A DNA stretch of 64,000 bases from the NCBI RefSeq assembly GCF_040371545.1, contig NZ_AP029048.1, positions 186,001 through 250,000 on the forward strand. The letters run 5' to 3'. Source of the stretch: Synechococcus sp. M16CYN. Lineage in GTDB: Bacteria; Cyanobacteriota; Cyanobacteriia; PCC-6307; Cyanobiaceae. Positions 1 to 9,936 of this stretch are shown here, piece by piece; positions within the stretch are counted from its first letter, which is position 1, and every line of letters starts with the position of its first letter. The position numbers were made by a program, and so were the translations under genes. The notes below the pieces were generated by a model, which had not been told where the DNA came from, did not search any database, and worked only from the letters and a program-made list of their open reading frames with translations.

Positions 1-321
1 CACGACGAGCCTGAGTCCTTCGCTACTTACCGCTTTTTCGACAGCTTGTAACTTGGGAAAATGCTTCAAACGTTCATTTGCCCAACCTTTCAACCAACAG
101 CGACTTAAAAAGAAGGAGGCCTCAGCCCCTAAGCAGGCGCCGATAAACACAATTAGACTACCCCACCAGGTGCCATAAAGCACTCCCGCAAGTATAGAGG
201 CCCAGACCCCTGGTAGGAGTAGTGTTACCCACAAGGCGTAGAGTGGAATGAATATGGCCACTCCTAAGGGAGAATGTAGAAACGGTAAGGCTGCGTCAAG
301 CCAATGGGACCAATCAAGCAT
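1..321 (-). CDS. VTT/DedA-like (TVP38/TMEM64-type) membrane protein, 3' part cut by window edge
   Basis: Only the first 107 codons lie in the window; the frame is open from the ATG to the edge. The N-terminus begins MLDWSHWLDA. It is followed by hydrophobic segments and a glycine-rich membrane stretch containing LPGVWASILAGVLYGTWWG, then SLIVFIGACLGAEASFFLSR. The pattern of a proline/glycine turn, a G-x-x-x-G-type helix and a charged R-W/K after the second helix is typical of the VTT (SNARE-associated/TVP38/DedA) family. These are polytopic inner-membrane proteins thought to act as lipid scramblases or transporters. The start lies one base after the stop of the upstream ABC permease, so it is probably the last gene of that operon. 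The substrate is unknown and the C-terminal half cannot be judged. Confidence 0.7.
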   Translation of the reverse strand, partial: MLDWSHWLDAALPFLHSPLGVAIFIPLYALWVTLLLPGVWASILAGVLYGTWWGSLIVFIGACLGAEASFFLSRCWLKGWANERLKHFPKLQAVEKAVSSEGLRLVV

Positions 322-322
322 C

Positions 323-1114
323 TCAGCTGGAAGCAGAAGTGTAATGGCGCAAAGCAAACAGCCAGAACGCTCGCGTTGAAAGGAAAAAGATACAAGCTAG
401 GGCCAAACTTAGTAGCAGCATCGGTGTTGCTACAACGCGACCGAGTAGCACCTCCGCTGGCACCGTGGTAAGAAAAGCCACCGGCAGCACAAACGTAAAC
501 AGCAAACGTAGTGAAACCGGATACGCACTAATTGGGTAACGCCCAGACGCCAAGAGCGTCCTTAGAACTTCAGTAGCATTCCACATTTTTACAAACCAAA
601 TGCTGGTGGCCGCAACTAAAAACCAAATTGAGTACAGTATTGTCGTGCCAGATAACAGCATCAGGACTACAGTTAGCAACTCCTGTACCGACGCTTCTGC
701 GCCTGACTGGAGTCCGCCCCAGCCGACTAATAACAAGCCTAAGGCAATTTCAGGAAACCCGCTAAGTGCCATCAAACGGAGAGATAGCCACAGCTGGCTA
801 TCAACTGGCTTCAATAAAACAAAATCTAGTGTACCTTCCCTTACATAAGTGACAATTGAACCGAGGTTGGGACGTAACCAGGCGTTTGCTATACCATCAA
901 GGGTTGTGTAGAAACCCTGCACCACCAGTGCTTCGGACCAATTCCAACCGCCTAGAGAATACCCAGGTCCAAAAAACAGCGACAACGTAAACAAGCTGCC
1001 CCCAAGGCTCAGGGCAATCGCCACAAGCTCAATCAACAGATTAACCTGATATTCTGCTTGCATCGCTAAAGCTGTACCCCAGAAACAAATTAGCGTTTGC
1101 CAATAACGCCTCAT
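323..1114 (-). CDS. ABC-2 type transporter permease (second permease of the cluster)
   Basis: A 263-residue protein with about six hydrophobic segments. A longer reading with 57 extra N-terminal residues is possible, but the ATG at 1114 gives the family-like start MRRYWQTLICFW and overlaps the preceding stop by one base (TAATG), a translational-coupling arrangement also used by the next pair. The cytoplasmic segment VREGTLDFVLLKPVDSQ after the second helix is characteristic of the ABC-2 (PF06182-type, formerly DUF990) permease family. It should form a heterodimer with the neighbouring permease and be driven by the ATPase encoded first. The direction is probably export, but the substrate cannot be read from sequence. 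Confidence 0.85.
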   Translation of the reverse strand: MRRYWQTLICFWGTALAMQAEYQVNLLIELVAIALSLGGSLFTLSLFFGPGYSLGGWNWSEALVVQGFYTTLDGIANAWLRPNLGSIVTYVREGTLDFVLLKPVDSQLWLSLRLMALSGFPEIALGLLLVGWGGLQSGAEASVQELLTVVLMLLSGTTILYSIWFLVAATSIWFVKMWNATEVLRTLLASGRYPISAYPVSLRLLFTFVLPVAFLTTVPAEVLLGRVVATPMLLLSLALACIFFLSTRAFWLFALRHYTSASS

Positions 1115-1911
1115 TACGCCCCCATCGCGCTGTAGCGGCGCACACCAGCCCGCCAAAGGCATAACGCCAACGGTAGGAGTAGTGTAATCCAAATCAGCTG
1201 AGCACAAAATCCGGCCATCCAATCCACTGGTCGCTGAGCCAAAACACGCGCTGGAAAGTCGATCAGATAGGGGAATGGCGTCCACCGCGCTACTGCTTGC
1301 ATTGCAGGGGGGAAAGCGGTCAATGGCGTTAATAAGCCTGATAGAAACACAAACGGAATAAACAACAGCCGCTCTAGAGCACTAGCTTTCTCGCTCCAGA
1401 AACAAAGTGCCGCAATCAGGCTCTGCAGCAGAAAAGCAATTGCAAAAGCCATCCATGTTGCCAACCAGGCGAGAAGAAGTGTTCCTGGTCCAGGCAGCCA
1501 TAATACTTTTGGCTGAATTAATAAGAACAACGCAGCAATTGCTGCCGCAAATGGTAATCTAGTGAACTGCTCACTAAGATGAGCTGCCACATAACGCCAA
1601 AGCGGATGTAAGGGTTGCAAAAGATAGGGCGATAAGCGTCCTAATAAGACATCCTCTTCAAAGGCGTAAACCACCCAAACAACGGAAAACTGGCGTACCA
1701 AAAAAGCACTGAGAAAATATCGATCTAGGGCTACGTCATTCATATCAAGTGTGGTGCGGATGCCACTGCTACTCCAAACGCTGAGCATGATCAATGGCAA
1801 TACACCAGATAGCGACCACAACGCAATCTCAGCGCGATACTCGAGCATGTGAGCATACTGTGATCCCAGTATTGCCGCTACAATTCGACAGTTGAGGCCA
1901 AACAAACGCAT
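1114..1911 (-). CDS. ABC-2 type transporter permease (first permease of the cluster)
   Basis: 265 residues, polytopic, beginning MRLFGLNCRIVAAILGSQYA. It has the family's short cytoplasmic motif LLGRLSPYLLQPLHPLWRY, the counterpart of the LLKPVDSQ loop in its partner. The start ATG overlaps the stop of the ATPase by one base (TAATG), and its own stop overlaps the next permease start in the same way, so the three are co-translated as one transporter. Most likely half of a heterodimeric exporter membrane domain. The order ATPase-permease-permease is common for this family in cyanobacteria; the substrate is unknown. Confidence 0.85.
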   Translation of the reverse strand: MRLFGLNCRIVAAILGSQYAHMLEYRAEIALWSLSGVLPLIMLSVWSSSGIRTTLDMNDVALDRYFLSAFLVRQFSVVWVVYAFEEDVLLGRLSPYLLQPLHPLWRYVAAHLSEQFTRLPFAAAIAALFLLIQPKVLWLPGPGTLLLAWLATWMAFAIAFLLQSLIAALCFWSEKASALERLLFIPFVFLSGLLTPLTAFPPAMQAVARWTPFPYLIDFPARVLAQRPVDWMAGFCAQLIWITLLLPLALCLWRAGVRRYSAMGA

Positions 1912-2921
1912 TACAGCTTCCCTTGGCGGAACAGTTTGCCAATTAAGGTTTCAATCGGCGGATCGTGGACCTCCAGATCAAGAACGGGGAGGCGTTCCAG
2001 CAATGCAGCCACCACCGTGGTGAGCTGCGTTCTAGGCACCCGCAGGTGAACAACAGCCCCCTGTAGGCTTTCCACCAAGCCCAAGCCGGCGAACGCATCA
2101 GCTGAAACAGGAGACTCCAGCTCGAGCCGCACCTCTCGATCCGGGGAAAGCGCAAGAATTAACTGATCAAGAGGGCCATCATGAAATAAACAGCCCTGGT
2201 GGATCATTAACACCCTAGGGCACAGCGCGGTGATATCAGCCATGTAGTGACTGGTCAGCAGCACCGTAGCACCAGTCCTCCGATTGTACTCAGACAGGAA
2301 CTGACGTATGCGGGCCTGTGCATTTACATCTAAACCCAATGTCGGTTCATCCAAGAACAACACCTCAGGCTTATGCAATAAGGCGGCTAAAAGTTCCGCC
2401 TTCATACGTTGACCTAAGGATAGCTTGCGCATCGGACGGGTAAGCTCCTCCCCAAGCTCCAGCAAGTCGGCCAGATCATCAATGCGACGTTTAGCGACAT
2501 GGTCATTGATTCCGTACACCGCGGCATTGACATATAATGAATCCAGTGGTGGTAAATCCCATATCAACTGCTGTTTCTGGCCCATCACCAAAGTGATACG
2601 TTGCAAGAAATCTCGATGACGACACTGCGGCTTGTGTCCAGCTACCCTCGCCCAGCCAGCGCTGGGGTGTATTAAACCGCAAAGCATTTTCAGTAAAGTG
2701 GTTTTTCCGGCACCATTGGCACCCAAAAAACCCACCATTTCACCCGGTTCAACCCGAAATGAAACATCGTGAACCGCCACAATATTTCGATACCTTCGTC
2801 GAAAGAGATGGCCAAGAGTTCCTGCTAGACCAGGTTGCTTATCAGCCACTCGATAGATTTTGCTGAGCCCTTCTACCTCGATCACAATAGAATCGCCTCT
2901 GTCATCGCTGTATCGATGCAA
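1911..2921 (-). CDS. ABC transporter ATP-binding protein
   Basis: A 336-residue nucleotide-binding subunit powering the two adjacent permeases. Walker A is GANGAGKTT at residues 67-75, the Q-loop is near 115-120 (MGQKQQ), the signature is LSLGQ at 169-173, Walker B is VLFLDEPTLGLD at about 189-200, and the switch histidine is in TSHYM near 227. All catalytic elements are intact. A C-terminal tail of roughly 90 residues after the ATPase core is usual for ABC-2/NatA-like ATPases. The gene starts 93 bases downstream of the valS stop and is the first of a minus-strand operon with the permeases and the VTT protein. Cytoplasmic face of the inner membrane. Confidence 0.9.
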   Translation of the reverse strand: MHRYSDDRGDSIVIEVEGLSKIYRVADKQPGLAGTLGHLFRRRYRNIVAVHDVSFRVEPGEMVGFLGANGAGKTTLLKMLCGLIHPSAGWARVAGHKPQCRHRDFLQRITLVMGQKQQLIWDLPPLDSLYVNAAVYGINDHVAKRRIDDLADLLELGEELTRPMRKLSLGQRMKAELLAALLHKPEVLFLDEPTLGLDVNAQARIRQFLSEYNRRTGATVLLTSHYMADITALCPRVLMIHQGCLFHDGPLDQLILALSPDREVRLELESPVSADAFAGLGLVESLQGAVVHLRVPRTQLTTVVAALLERLPVLDLEVHDPPIETLIGKLFRQGKL

Positions 2922-3014
2922 CTGACGCTAAGGGAAGCCGACGTAAGACCAACTTTCTAAGCTGACAACTGCACAGTTGGGCCAGAACCCCGGACGTCTA
3001 CACCGCCTCTTTGC

Positions 3015-5759
3015 TTAAACCAAATCAGCCAGTCGTTTACGCGCGAGTGCGGCTTGGGTTTCTGCTTCCGCCAGGTTGGCCTGACATTGCGCCACCACCG
3101 CCGGCGGAGCCTTATCAACGAAGTTTGGATTGCCGAGGCGTTCAGCGAGATTGTTGATTTCTCTCTCAGCCTTGACAAGGTCCTTGTCCAAACGTCCTTT
3201 TAGCACCTCAAGATTCACCAGCCCTTCAACTGGAAGCAGCACTTGTAATTCACCGCTCACTGATGCCAGGACTTTGGCGACCGGCATTGCTTCAGCCTCC
3301 GCAGGCGTCATCAATACAACAGATTCAGCTCGGGTCAAGGCGATGATATCGGCAATGCCCTGCCTTAAAATGCTCGTCAGGTCAGCGCGTTCGGTAACAA
3401 AACGCACTGGTACGGATTGAGACGGCTTGAGCCCAGCGATGGCCCGCAAATTACGCACCACGCGAATTGCAGTAATTAACTCTTCAAACGCCCCCTCAAG
3501 AGCATCATCAAGCGATGCGTTATCAACCACTGGCCAAGGCTGCAATGCGAGCAAATTGGTCTCAGACTCCGCCGTGATGCTGTGCCAAAGCTCTTCTGTT
3601 AGGTGGGGCATCAGCGGATGTAGCATCAGGTTTATCTGGCTAATCAACTTGGCCAGCACTTGCTTAGCGGTGCGCTGATCAGCCAAGGCTACAGCACTAG
3701 GGTTTTTTCCTGGGTTTAAGCGACGCTTACTCAGCTCAAGGTACCAATCGCAGACATCGTTCCAGGCAAACTCATACAAACCCTTCGCTGCCTCACCAAG
3801 GCTATAATGGTCGTAGCGTAACGAAGTTTCTCGGTTAACTCGTGCCAAGCGCGATAAGATCCAGCGATCAGCCCGCTGCAGCGCTGAGGGGTCCGGGTCG
3901 CCTAGTTGCGCCGGTGTATCACCTCCCAAGCTCATTAAGGCGAATCGGGTAGCGTTCCAAAGTTTGTTGGCAAAATTCCGAGAGGCTGCTAGAGTGAGAG
4001 AAGATTTCTTTTTGCGATCATAATCGAGACGAATGTCTTGACCGGTACCAGCAACCTCGCGTACGAGAGCAAAACGAACAGCATCAGTGCCATAGCGCTC
4101 GGTCAGTAGCAGTGGGTCGATACCGTTGCCAAGACTCTTACTCATCTTGCGGTTCTGCTCATCCCGTACCAGTCCGTGAACGTACACATCCTTGAAAGGC
4201 ATCTTGCCGGTAAAGGCACCGGCCATCATTGTCATTCGAGCCACCCAAAAAAAGATAATGTCAAATCCCGTCACCAAAGTACTGGTGGGATACCAGCGCT
4301 TAAAGTCAGGAGCGTCAGTATCAGGCCAGCCGAGCGTTGAGAACGGCCAAAGCCCACTAGAAAACCAAGTATCGAGCACATCTTCGTCTTGTTTGACACG
4401 TGCCTCGGCGCCAAACCGTACTTTGGCCTCTGCTAATGCGTCCGTCTCATTTCTTGCCACAATATATGGCGTACTGTCAGTGTGTCGAAAGTCAGTTTCG
4501 CTTATTACAAACCAAGCGGGAATGCGATGACCCCACCACAATTGGCGACTGATGCACCAGTCACGGATATCGGTGAGCCAGTCGCTATAAACTTTGTTCC
4601 AGCGTTTTGGTACGAAGTGAGGACCTTGCTGATCGAAAACTTCTCTGCAACGGGCGGCTAGAGGCTCGATTTTGATGAACCACTGGGTAGAAAGCAAGGG
4701 TTCTACTGGGACCTTGCCTCGTTCGGAGTAGGGTACGCTGTGGCGATAATTCTCCACCTTCACCAATAACCCTTCTGCCTCTAGCTCTGCTACAACGGCA
4801 CTGCGGGCCTCGAAGCGGTCCAATCCTTCAAATCGGCCGGCAGCCGAACTCATTGTGCCGTCCTTGCATATCGCTGTGACCTGCGGCAATCCATGTCGCT
4901 GACCAATCACAAAGTCATTGGGGTCGTGAGCCGGTGTCACTTTGACGCAGCCAGTTCCAAATTCTTTCTCAACGTGGTCATCAGAAACGATTGGGATCTG
5001 ACGCCCGGTAAACGGCAAGTTAAGCGTAGCACCAACAAGGTGAGCAAAGCGCTCATCAGTGGGGTTCACTGCTACCGCCGTGTCGCCGAACATTGTTTCT
5101 GGCCGGGTGGTCGCTACCTCAAGATACCCTTCACCATTGCTAAGTGGATAACGAAAATGCCAAAGGTGACCATCCACTTCTTTCATCTCCACCTCTAAAT
5201 CACTTACAGCCGAACCAGAAGCCGGGCACCAGTTAACTAAGTATTCACCGCGGTAAATGAGACCTTGTTCGTGCAAGCGCACGAAAGCTTCCTTCACCGC
5301 TTCACTCAGCCCCTCATCAAGGGTAAAGCGCTGGCGCTGCCAGTCGACCGAAGACCCTAGACGGCGCAATTGACTAACTATACGTTCACCGTTTTCAGCC
5401 TTCCAGCGCCAGGCCAGTTCAAGAAATGCTTCACGACCAATATCATGACGGGTCTTGCCTTCTTTTTTTAACTGCTTCTCGAGAATACTCTGAACCGCAA
5501 TTGATGCATGGTCGGTGCCAGGAAGACAGAGAACATTTTTGCCGACTAAACGTTGATAGCGAACTATCGTGTCAATTAATACGGTATTAAAGGCGTGGCC
5601 TATATGGAGGCTGCCAGTGACATTCGGCGGCGGAATCACCACAGCAAACGGTTCGCCCTTTCCGGTTGGGTCTGGATGAAATGCCCCATACTTTTCCCAA
5701 ACCTGTTGCCATCGGGCTTCTATGCCTACCGGGTCATACGTCTTAGCTAGTTCGGACAC
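3015..5759 (-). CDS. valS: Valyl-tRNA synthetase
   Basis: Class I aminoacyl-tRNA synthetase charging tRNA-Val. It has the HIGH signature ([17 protein letters not shown] at about 52-55), a CP1 editing domain ([15 protein letters not shown]), the KMSKS loop ([12 protein letters not shown] near 530), an anticodon-binding domain (DRWILSRL onward) and a C-terminal coiled-coil arm ([19 protein letters not shown]). With the GTG start at 5759 the protein is 914 residues and begins [16 protein letters not shown] after the initiator, as expected for the family. A start at 5804 would add 15 residues ([15 protein letters not shown]) that do not look conserved. No strong ribosome-binding site decides between them. 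It is followed by the ABC exporter genes on the same strand. Confidence 0.95.
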   Translation of the reverse strand: MSELAKTYDPVGIEARWQQVWEKYGAFHPDPTGKGEPFAVVIPPPNVTGSLHIGHAFNTVLIDTIVRYQRLVGKNVLCLPGTDHASIAVQSILEKQLKKEGKTRHDIGREAFLELAWRWKAENGERIVSQLRRLGSSVDWQRQRFTLDEGLSEAVKEAFVRLHEQGLIYRGEYLVNWCPASGSAVSDLEVEMKEVDGHLWHFRYPLSNGEGYLEVATTRPETMFGDTAVAVNPTDERFAHLVGATLNLPFTGRQIPIVSDDHVEKEFGTGCVKVTPAHDPNDFVIGQRHGLPQVTAICKDGTMSSAAGRFEGLDRFEARSAVVAELEAEGLLVKVENYRHSVPYSERGKVPVEPLLSTQWFIKIEPLAARCREVFDQQGPHFVPKRWNKVYSDWLTDIRDWCISRQLWWGHRIPAWFVISETDFRHTDSTPYIVARNETDALAEAKVRFGAEARVKQDEDVLDTWFSSGLWPFSTLGWPDTDAPDFKRWYPTSTLVTGFDIIFFWVARMTMMAGAFTGKMPFKDVYVHGLVRDEQNRKMSKSLGNGIDPLLLTERYGTDAVRFALVREVAGTGQDIRLDYDRKKKSSLTLAASRNFANKLWNATRFALMSLGGDTPAQLGDPDPSALQRADRWILSRLARVNRETSLRYDHYSLGEAAKGLYEFAWNDVCDWYLELSKRRLNPGKNPSAVALADQRTAKQVLAKLISQINLMLHPLMPHLTEELWHSITAESETNLLALQPWPVVDNASLDDALEGAFEELITAIRVVRNLRAIAGLKPSQSVPVRFVTERADLTSILRQGIADIIALTRAESVVLMTPAEAEAMPVAKVLASVSGELQVLLPVEGLVNLEVLKGRLDKDLVKAEREINNLAERLGNPNFVDKAPPAVVAQCQANLAEAETQAALARKRLADLV

Positions 5760-5804
5760 AACTAACGGCGCAATATTTCGACCATGCTCGCAAAGAATCA
5801 GCAC

Positions 5805-7179
5805 ACCTAAACAAAATAACCAAGACTGAATTAAAGAGTCTTAGCCTAAATACAGACAACTTAGATAAAAAGACTAATAATGCTCACCAATATTCCAATG
5901 TTGTCTGGATACAACGATAATACTAGGCTAAGCCTGCTATTACAATACAGACTATGCTAAACTCCATAGATTAATGCAAGCAATAACTAGTCAAATCAAG
6001 AGTATTCGACATTTTATTTAAACTGTGTCTTTCTCTATTGTTACAGAATACCTACATTCATTGAGTCGAAAACAAGTAATATTAATTTTAAAGCAAGCTT
6101 AAATCATTCTAGGCAATAAATCGGATCAGGTTGATTCAAATTTTACAAAAAGTTGATTAATTTCTTTATAAAAGCTGACACTTCCAATCTCTTAACTCCA
6201 ACAGTCATAAAAGATAGATAATTAACAGAAAGATTAGTAAATAAATTTATCCAACTATTGTACTAAAATAAAAATTGCACTAACAGGCGATTGCTAATTT
6301 TGGAAGAGAGAAAAGCCTTTAGCAGTAATAATAGTTTCATAATAACCTGACAACTTAATAGATACACTTCGAGGTAAATATAAGTTTTCGATAATTTTGA
6401 CTAAATTCTAACTAAAATAATATTTTTACTACTTTAATACCAGACTATTCTTTAACAACTTGCGTTGATTTAGACGGTAATGATTAGTTTACTTTGATTT
6501 TCACTAGCTCATTCGTGATAAGAGCAAGAAAGCTGTGCAGGAGGAGATATGAATCACTCATCTTGTGCAATTGACCCAACGTTAATCCTATTAGCAGAAT
6601 TGTGTATCCACTTCATCAACATTGTTACGATGCAATAACATGTAATACAGCTAGCCTCACCACATCATTGCCAATGATGTTAGTAGTGTGCACTACCCAA
6701 TGCTTCTTCTCTCTTGAGCTGTGGTTTAGTCATAATCTTGCAGAATTAAGAATATAATTTACAAATATAACTGTATATTTTAAGTTCTAAATCCATGGTC
6801 AAGTTAGATTCTTGCTAAAGAAATCGGAGCTCATAATCTAACAAGGCGACTCACCACTTGCAAATCTAAAGTCTTTGGTTTTCCGTTTGAAAACTGCGGC
6901 GTATTCGTCTCGTTACTGCAGAGTCCTTGGCTTTTGCGCAGCATCTCCGGTCTGCTTTGACCACCACAGGGGGTAAAATTAAGGGAGAATTAGATCAAAA
7001 GCTTTGGTCAAATATTAACAGTTCAGGACTGCTGCAAGTCGTTATGATACGACCAAATAAACTCGGCAATGGCGAAATTGAACAACATGGTTTGCACACA
7101 GGCCAGTGGTATCCGCAAAATTCATGGTTTTCATTCTTTCCTATAGGACGCCAGACTGGTAAAACCGGTTGCTCATACC
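5805..7179. other. Gene-poor AT-rich intergenic region
   Basis: About 1.4 kb between the divergent valS and the small acidic protein gene. Bases 5805-6880 are strongly AT-rich and full of stops in all frames. They hold one tiny ORF with a strong ribosome-binding site, listed separately. Bases 6890-7170 are richer in G+C and contain an open frame from TTG 6927 (AFAQHLRSALTTTGG...) that I do not recognise and that overlaps the next gene; it may be a 5' leader or a relic. No tRNA, IS or clear terminator is seen. Confidence 0.5.
6549..6638 (+). CDS. Possible 29-residue small ORF with strong RBS
   Basis: ATG preceded at good spacing by AGGAGGAGAT, the best Shine-Dalgarno match in this region. The peptide is short (MNHSSCAIDPTLILLAELCI then HFINIVTMQ) with a hydrophobic centre that could insert in a membrane. 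It sits alone in an AT-rich desert. It could be a genuine small protein or the surviving 5' end of a decayed gene. I do not recognise it. Confidence 0.3.
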   Translation: MNHSSCAIDPTLILLAELCIHFINIVTMQ

Positions 7180-7437
7180 ATGGCCTTGGATCTCAACGAT
7201 CCCGAACTCGAGTTCTCCAACCTGGTCTACGCCTATCAGAGCTGGGTAATGGCCATGATCAACGATGAAAAGCTTGAGGGCGACGACAAGCTGCTCACTG
7301 ATGACATCACAGAAGATGCGCTCAATGCGATGCGCTTCTTGTCGGGAGAAGTGACCAGCGCTATCGAAACCAGCCTCGCTCGCGTTTACGACGTGGATCC
7401 CGACGAGTTAGCTGAGCTGCTTTTCCCCGAAGAATGA
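7180..7437 (+). CDS. Small acidic conserved cyanobacterial protein
   Basis: 85 residues starting MALDLNDPELEFSNLVYAYQ, strongly acidic (many D/E, ending LAELLFPEE), with no membrane segment or signal peptide and a mostly helical look. The sequence is clean, with no internal disturbance, and the codon use matches the following gene, so it is a real protein rather than a relic. It resembles short hypothetical proteins that I associate with marine picocyanobacteria, but I know no function. It ends 6 bases before the short-chain dehydrogenase start, so the two are probably co-transcribed. Confidence 0.8.
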   Translation: MALDLNDPELEFSNLVYAYQSWVMAMINDEKLEGDDKLLTDDITEDALNAMRFLSGEVTSAIETSLARVYDVDPDELAELLFPEE

Positions 7438-7443
7438 CCGCAT

Positions 7444-8355
7444 ATGGGATGGACAATCAACGACATTCCCTGTCAAGAGGGCCGACTTGCTCTAGTCACC
7501 GGTGCCAACATCGGCCTCGGTCTCGAGACCACCCGCTCTCTAGCTCAAAAAGGAGCAACGGTTATTATGGCTTGTCGAAACCGTAAGAAGGGCGAAGCTG
7601 CTCGCCGTCAATTGCTTACCGAAGGCCTTAGTGGTCTGGATTTACTTGAACTGGATTTGGCTGATCTGGATTCCGTTGGTCGTGCTGCCGCTTCCCTAAA
7701 CGAGCAATATGGCCATCTTAATTTGCTGGTTAACAATGCTGGCATTATGGCACCACCGCGCCAGTTGAGTGCCCAGGGTTATGAGTTGCAGTTTGCCGTG
7801 AATCATTTAGGCCATATGGCTTTAACTCAGCGCTTGTTGCCACTGATGGCATCACAAGCGGACGCTCGCGTAGTGACTGTCACATCAGGTGCGCAGTACT
7901 TTGGACGGATTCGATGGGATGACTTGAACTGGACCAAGCGCTACGACCGTTATGGAGCCTATGGGCAAAGCAAGCTAGCCAATGTGATGTTTGCATTGGA
8001 ATTGCAAAGCCGTCTGCAAAGCAAGAACAGTTCAGTGCAATCTTTTGCGGCCCATCCAGGCATCGCACGAACCAACCTCCAGCCAGCGGCCTTGGCCAGC
8101 GGTGGTAACCACTGGGAGGCCTTAGTCTATCGACTGATGGATCCGCTGTTCCAAAGCTCTAGTATGGGTGTTTTACCACAGCTCTACGCTGCCACTGCCC
8201 CGAACGCGCAGGGTGGTGAACATTATGGACCAGCTCAGCTAGGAGGCCTGCGCGGCTCACCTACCCAATGCCGTATTGCACCAGCTGCTTTGGATCCACA
8301 ACAACGTCAGCGACTATGGATATTGAGTGAGAAACTCATCAATACCCATACCTAG
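7444..8355 (+). CDS. Short-chain dehydrogenase/reductase
   Basis: A 303-residue classical SDR with a Rossmann fold. Cofactor motif TGANIGLG is at 19-26, NNAG at 97-100, the catalytic Ser is near 148 (TVTSGA) and the catalytic pair is Tyr173/Lys177 (YGQSK). Arginine and lysine after the second beta strand (CRNRKKG) suggest preference for NADP(H). The overall sequence is of the retinol-dehydrogenase/protochlorophyllide-reductase-like subgroup (TGANIGLG, ELQFAVNHLGHMALTQRLLP). It is not a light-dependent POR itself as far as I can judge. The substrate is unknown. It follows the small acidic protein after 6 bases. Confidence 0.9.
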   Translation: MGWTINDIPCQEGRLALVTGANIGLGLETTRSLAQKGATVIMACRNRKKGEAARRQLLTEGLSGLDLLELDLADLDSVGRAAASLNEQYGHLNLLVNNAGIMAPPRQLSAQGYELQFAVNHLGHMALTQRLLPLMASQADARVVTVTSGAQYFGRIRWDDLNWTKRYDRYGAYGQSKLANVMFALELQSRLQSKNSSVQSFAAHPGIARTNLQPAALASGGNHWEALVYRLMDPLFQSSSMGVLPQLYAATAPNAQGGEHYGPAQLGGLRGSPTQCRIAPAALDPQQRQRLWILSEKLINTHT

Positions 8356-8726
8356 GCTCTTCAATTCATTTGGATCTACTGGTTCCGCATACGATGAAGG
8401 AATTGTCCCTGCCGTAACACTGTTGACTCGAGTTATTTTTTGATTGCTCGCGTTAGATTATTTTCATTACGGCAACTATTTTAAGGAGTAGCGTCTCTAT
8501 CCCTGAACAGCAAACAACGCGACAAGTCTAACTGTCGTTTAACTTCCCAAATTGAAAACAACCATTATTGCAGATGAAACGCCGATCCCTCAAGCAGTGG
8601 CTGCTGCCAAATCGTAGCAATAGCAGTGGGTTGGACTGAATGCTAACTGCACGCTATAGCTTCTAGGCAGCATGGCGCTGCTCTTGCTGAGCCTCAGCAG
8701 TCGCTAATTAGTGGCAGCGTAACGAC
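8356..8726. other. Intergenic region, no convincing gene
   Basis: 371 bases between the dehydrogenase and the Fur-family regulator. It contains a 21-codon ORF at about 8575 (MKRRSLKQWLLPN...), possibly the start of a lost gene. Otherwise stops are frequent in all frames. It should hold the promoter of the regulator gene, but I cannot point to a clear operator. Confidence 0.4.
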
Positions 8727-9131
8727 ATGGCTGATTCATCTCACTCCATAAATGCCCGTCAGAAATTGCTATTGCAAGCACTGCAAGCCAGCCATGACGA
8801 AATGAGCGGCCAACAGTTGCATCGCAGCCTAGACGCCAAAAATGCTATGGGACTAGCAACCGTCTATCGCAACCTGCGCCAATTACATCAACGTGGCCTG
8901 GTGCGCTGCCGTCATTTGCCTAGCGGTGAGGCTCTCTACGCACCTGTAGAACGGGACCGTCACCATCTCACCTGTGTGGATTGCGGCCTAACCCAAGCTT
9001 TGGAACACTGCCCAATTCGAGATATTGCAGTCCCGAAAGACAGTCAAGGCGACTTCGATCTTCTATTTCACACACTTGAATTTTTTGGTCTTTGTAGTGC
9101 CTGCCGCACTCGGCAAAATCCCTCATCATGA
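8727..9131 (+). CDS. zur: Fur-family transcriptional regulator, Zur-like
   Basis: 134 residues. The N-terminal winged helix contains the family signature TVYRNLRQLHQRGLV (about 45-59). The C-terminal dimerisation domain has the structural zinc site CVDC (83/86) and CSAC (123/126), plus histidines near 79-80 and 115 (FHTLEFFGLC) that would form the regulatory metal site. Length and motifs fit the Fur family. I favour Zur (zinc uptake regulator), as the sequence resembles picocyanobacterial Zur proteins, but Fur or PerR assignment from sequence alone is uncertain. No znuABC genes remain next to it; instead there is what looks like decayed sequence on its downstream side. Confidence 0.75.
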   Translation: MADSSHSINARQKLLLQALQASHDEMSGQQLHRSLDAKNAMGLATVYRNLRQLHQRGLVRCRHLPSGEALYAPVERDRHHLTCVDCGLTQALEHCPIRDIAVPKDSQGDFDLLFHTLEFFGLCSACRTRQNPSS

Positions 9132-9936
9132 CCTTGGCCGCAACCCATTTTTAAAGTTAACTTATGGTTATTTGAACTTTATGATTACGGATGTTGATAG
9201 ATCCCTGGCTGTGAGGAATTCTAGACTTTCCTTCAGCCCCTTGCCTACTGAAGAGGGAACCTCCTCAGCAGTGATCTGTACCGTGTGGAGATCTTGACTT
9301 ATTGTTGCTAACCCCAAGGTCTTACCGCTGATCGTATCCATCATCCTGCCACATCGGGATTACTACCCTGTGATCTACGGTTAATTGGTTCACTTGCCGC
9401 AACTAAAGTAATCAAACAATTAGAACTTCAGATCGTACAAGCCCTAAAACCAGGCAAGTGCATGACCTACTTAAGGATCAGCCGTACCCACGACAACTGA
9501 TGCCCCTGTAACGATGGTAGGCAGCAACGATTACCTGCTTGAACACTCCTCAGGGAGTCTTTATTTGAAACCTAACGGCTTTCTGAATCCTGAATTAGCT
9601 CCTAAAGCCTTATTAGGTGCCGTTGTCATGCCAGCGGTGGATCTTGGGCTGCCTATCTCAAGAACATTATTAAGGGCTATAGAATGGTGCTTCAGGTGAT
9701 AGGATGGTATCCTGCCCTTCCGCTGTGCTAGTTAGCATCTCATACGGCAATAGTGCTCTGAATTAAGTACCTGACCATGTAAGGGTTGTTTGCCAGCACC
9801 GGCGCTAAGCTACTGGAAGATGACCGCTGGATGGATTCCAATTCTGTTGGACAGGTTCATTGCTAGGAGCTAAAAGAAAAAGGGACCACAAAGGTCTCGA
9901 GCTTCATTTATAATTCTTTACATAATTCTTGTCATC
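9132..9936 (+). pseudogene. Probable gene debris between zur and hli
   Basis: About 800 bases with several short protein-like stretches in different frames, each closed by stops. They include an open run at about 9310-9500 reading ADRIHHPATSGLLPCDLRL then IGSLAATKVIKQLELQIVQ; 9514-9699 (MVGSNDYLLEHSSGSLYLKP...); and 9784-9865 (GLFASTGAKLLEDDRW...). None has a credible start, length and ribosome-binding site together. Balanced base composition, unlike the AT-rich deserts, suggests comparatively recent inactivation of one or more genes. I cannot name the parent gene. Confidence 0.4.

Noticed and set aside
6927-7268. 113-codon ORF overlapping the small acidic protein
   Set aside because: The 3' third overlaps a clearly better gene in another frame, and the start is TTG without RBS; at most a relic or leader.
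9895-9936. HLR1-type light-response element before hli
   Set aside because: One half resembles TTTACATA, but the second direct repeat is missing, so the element is not supported.
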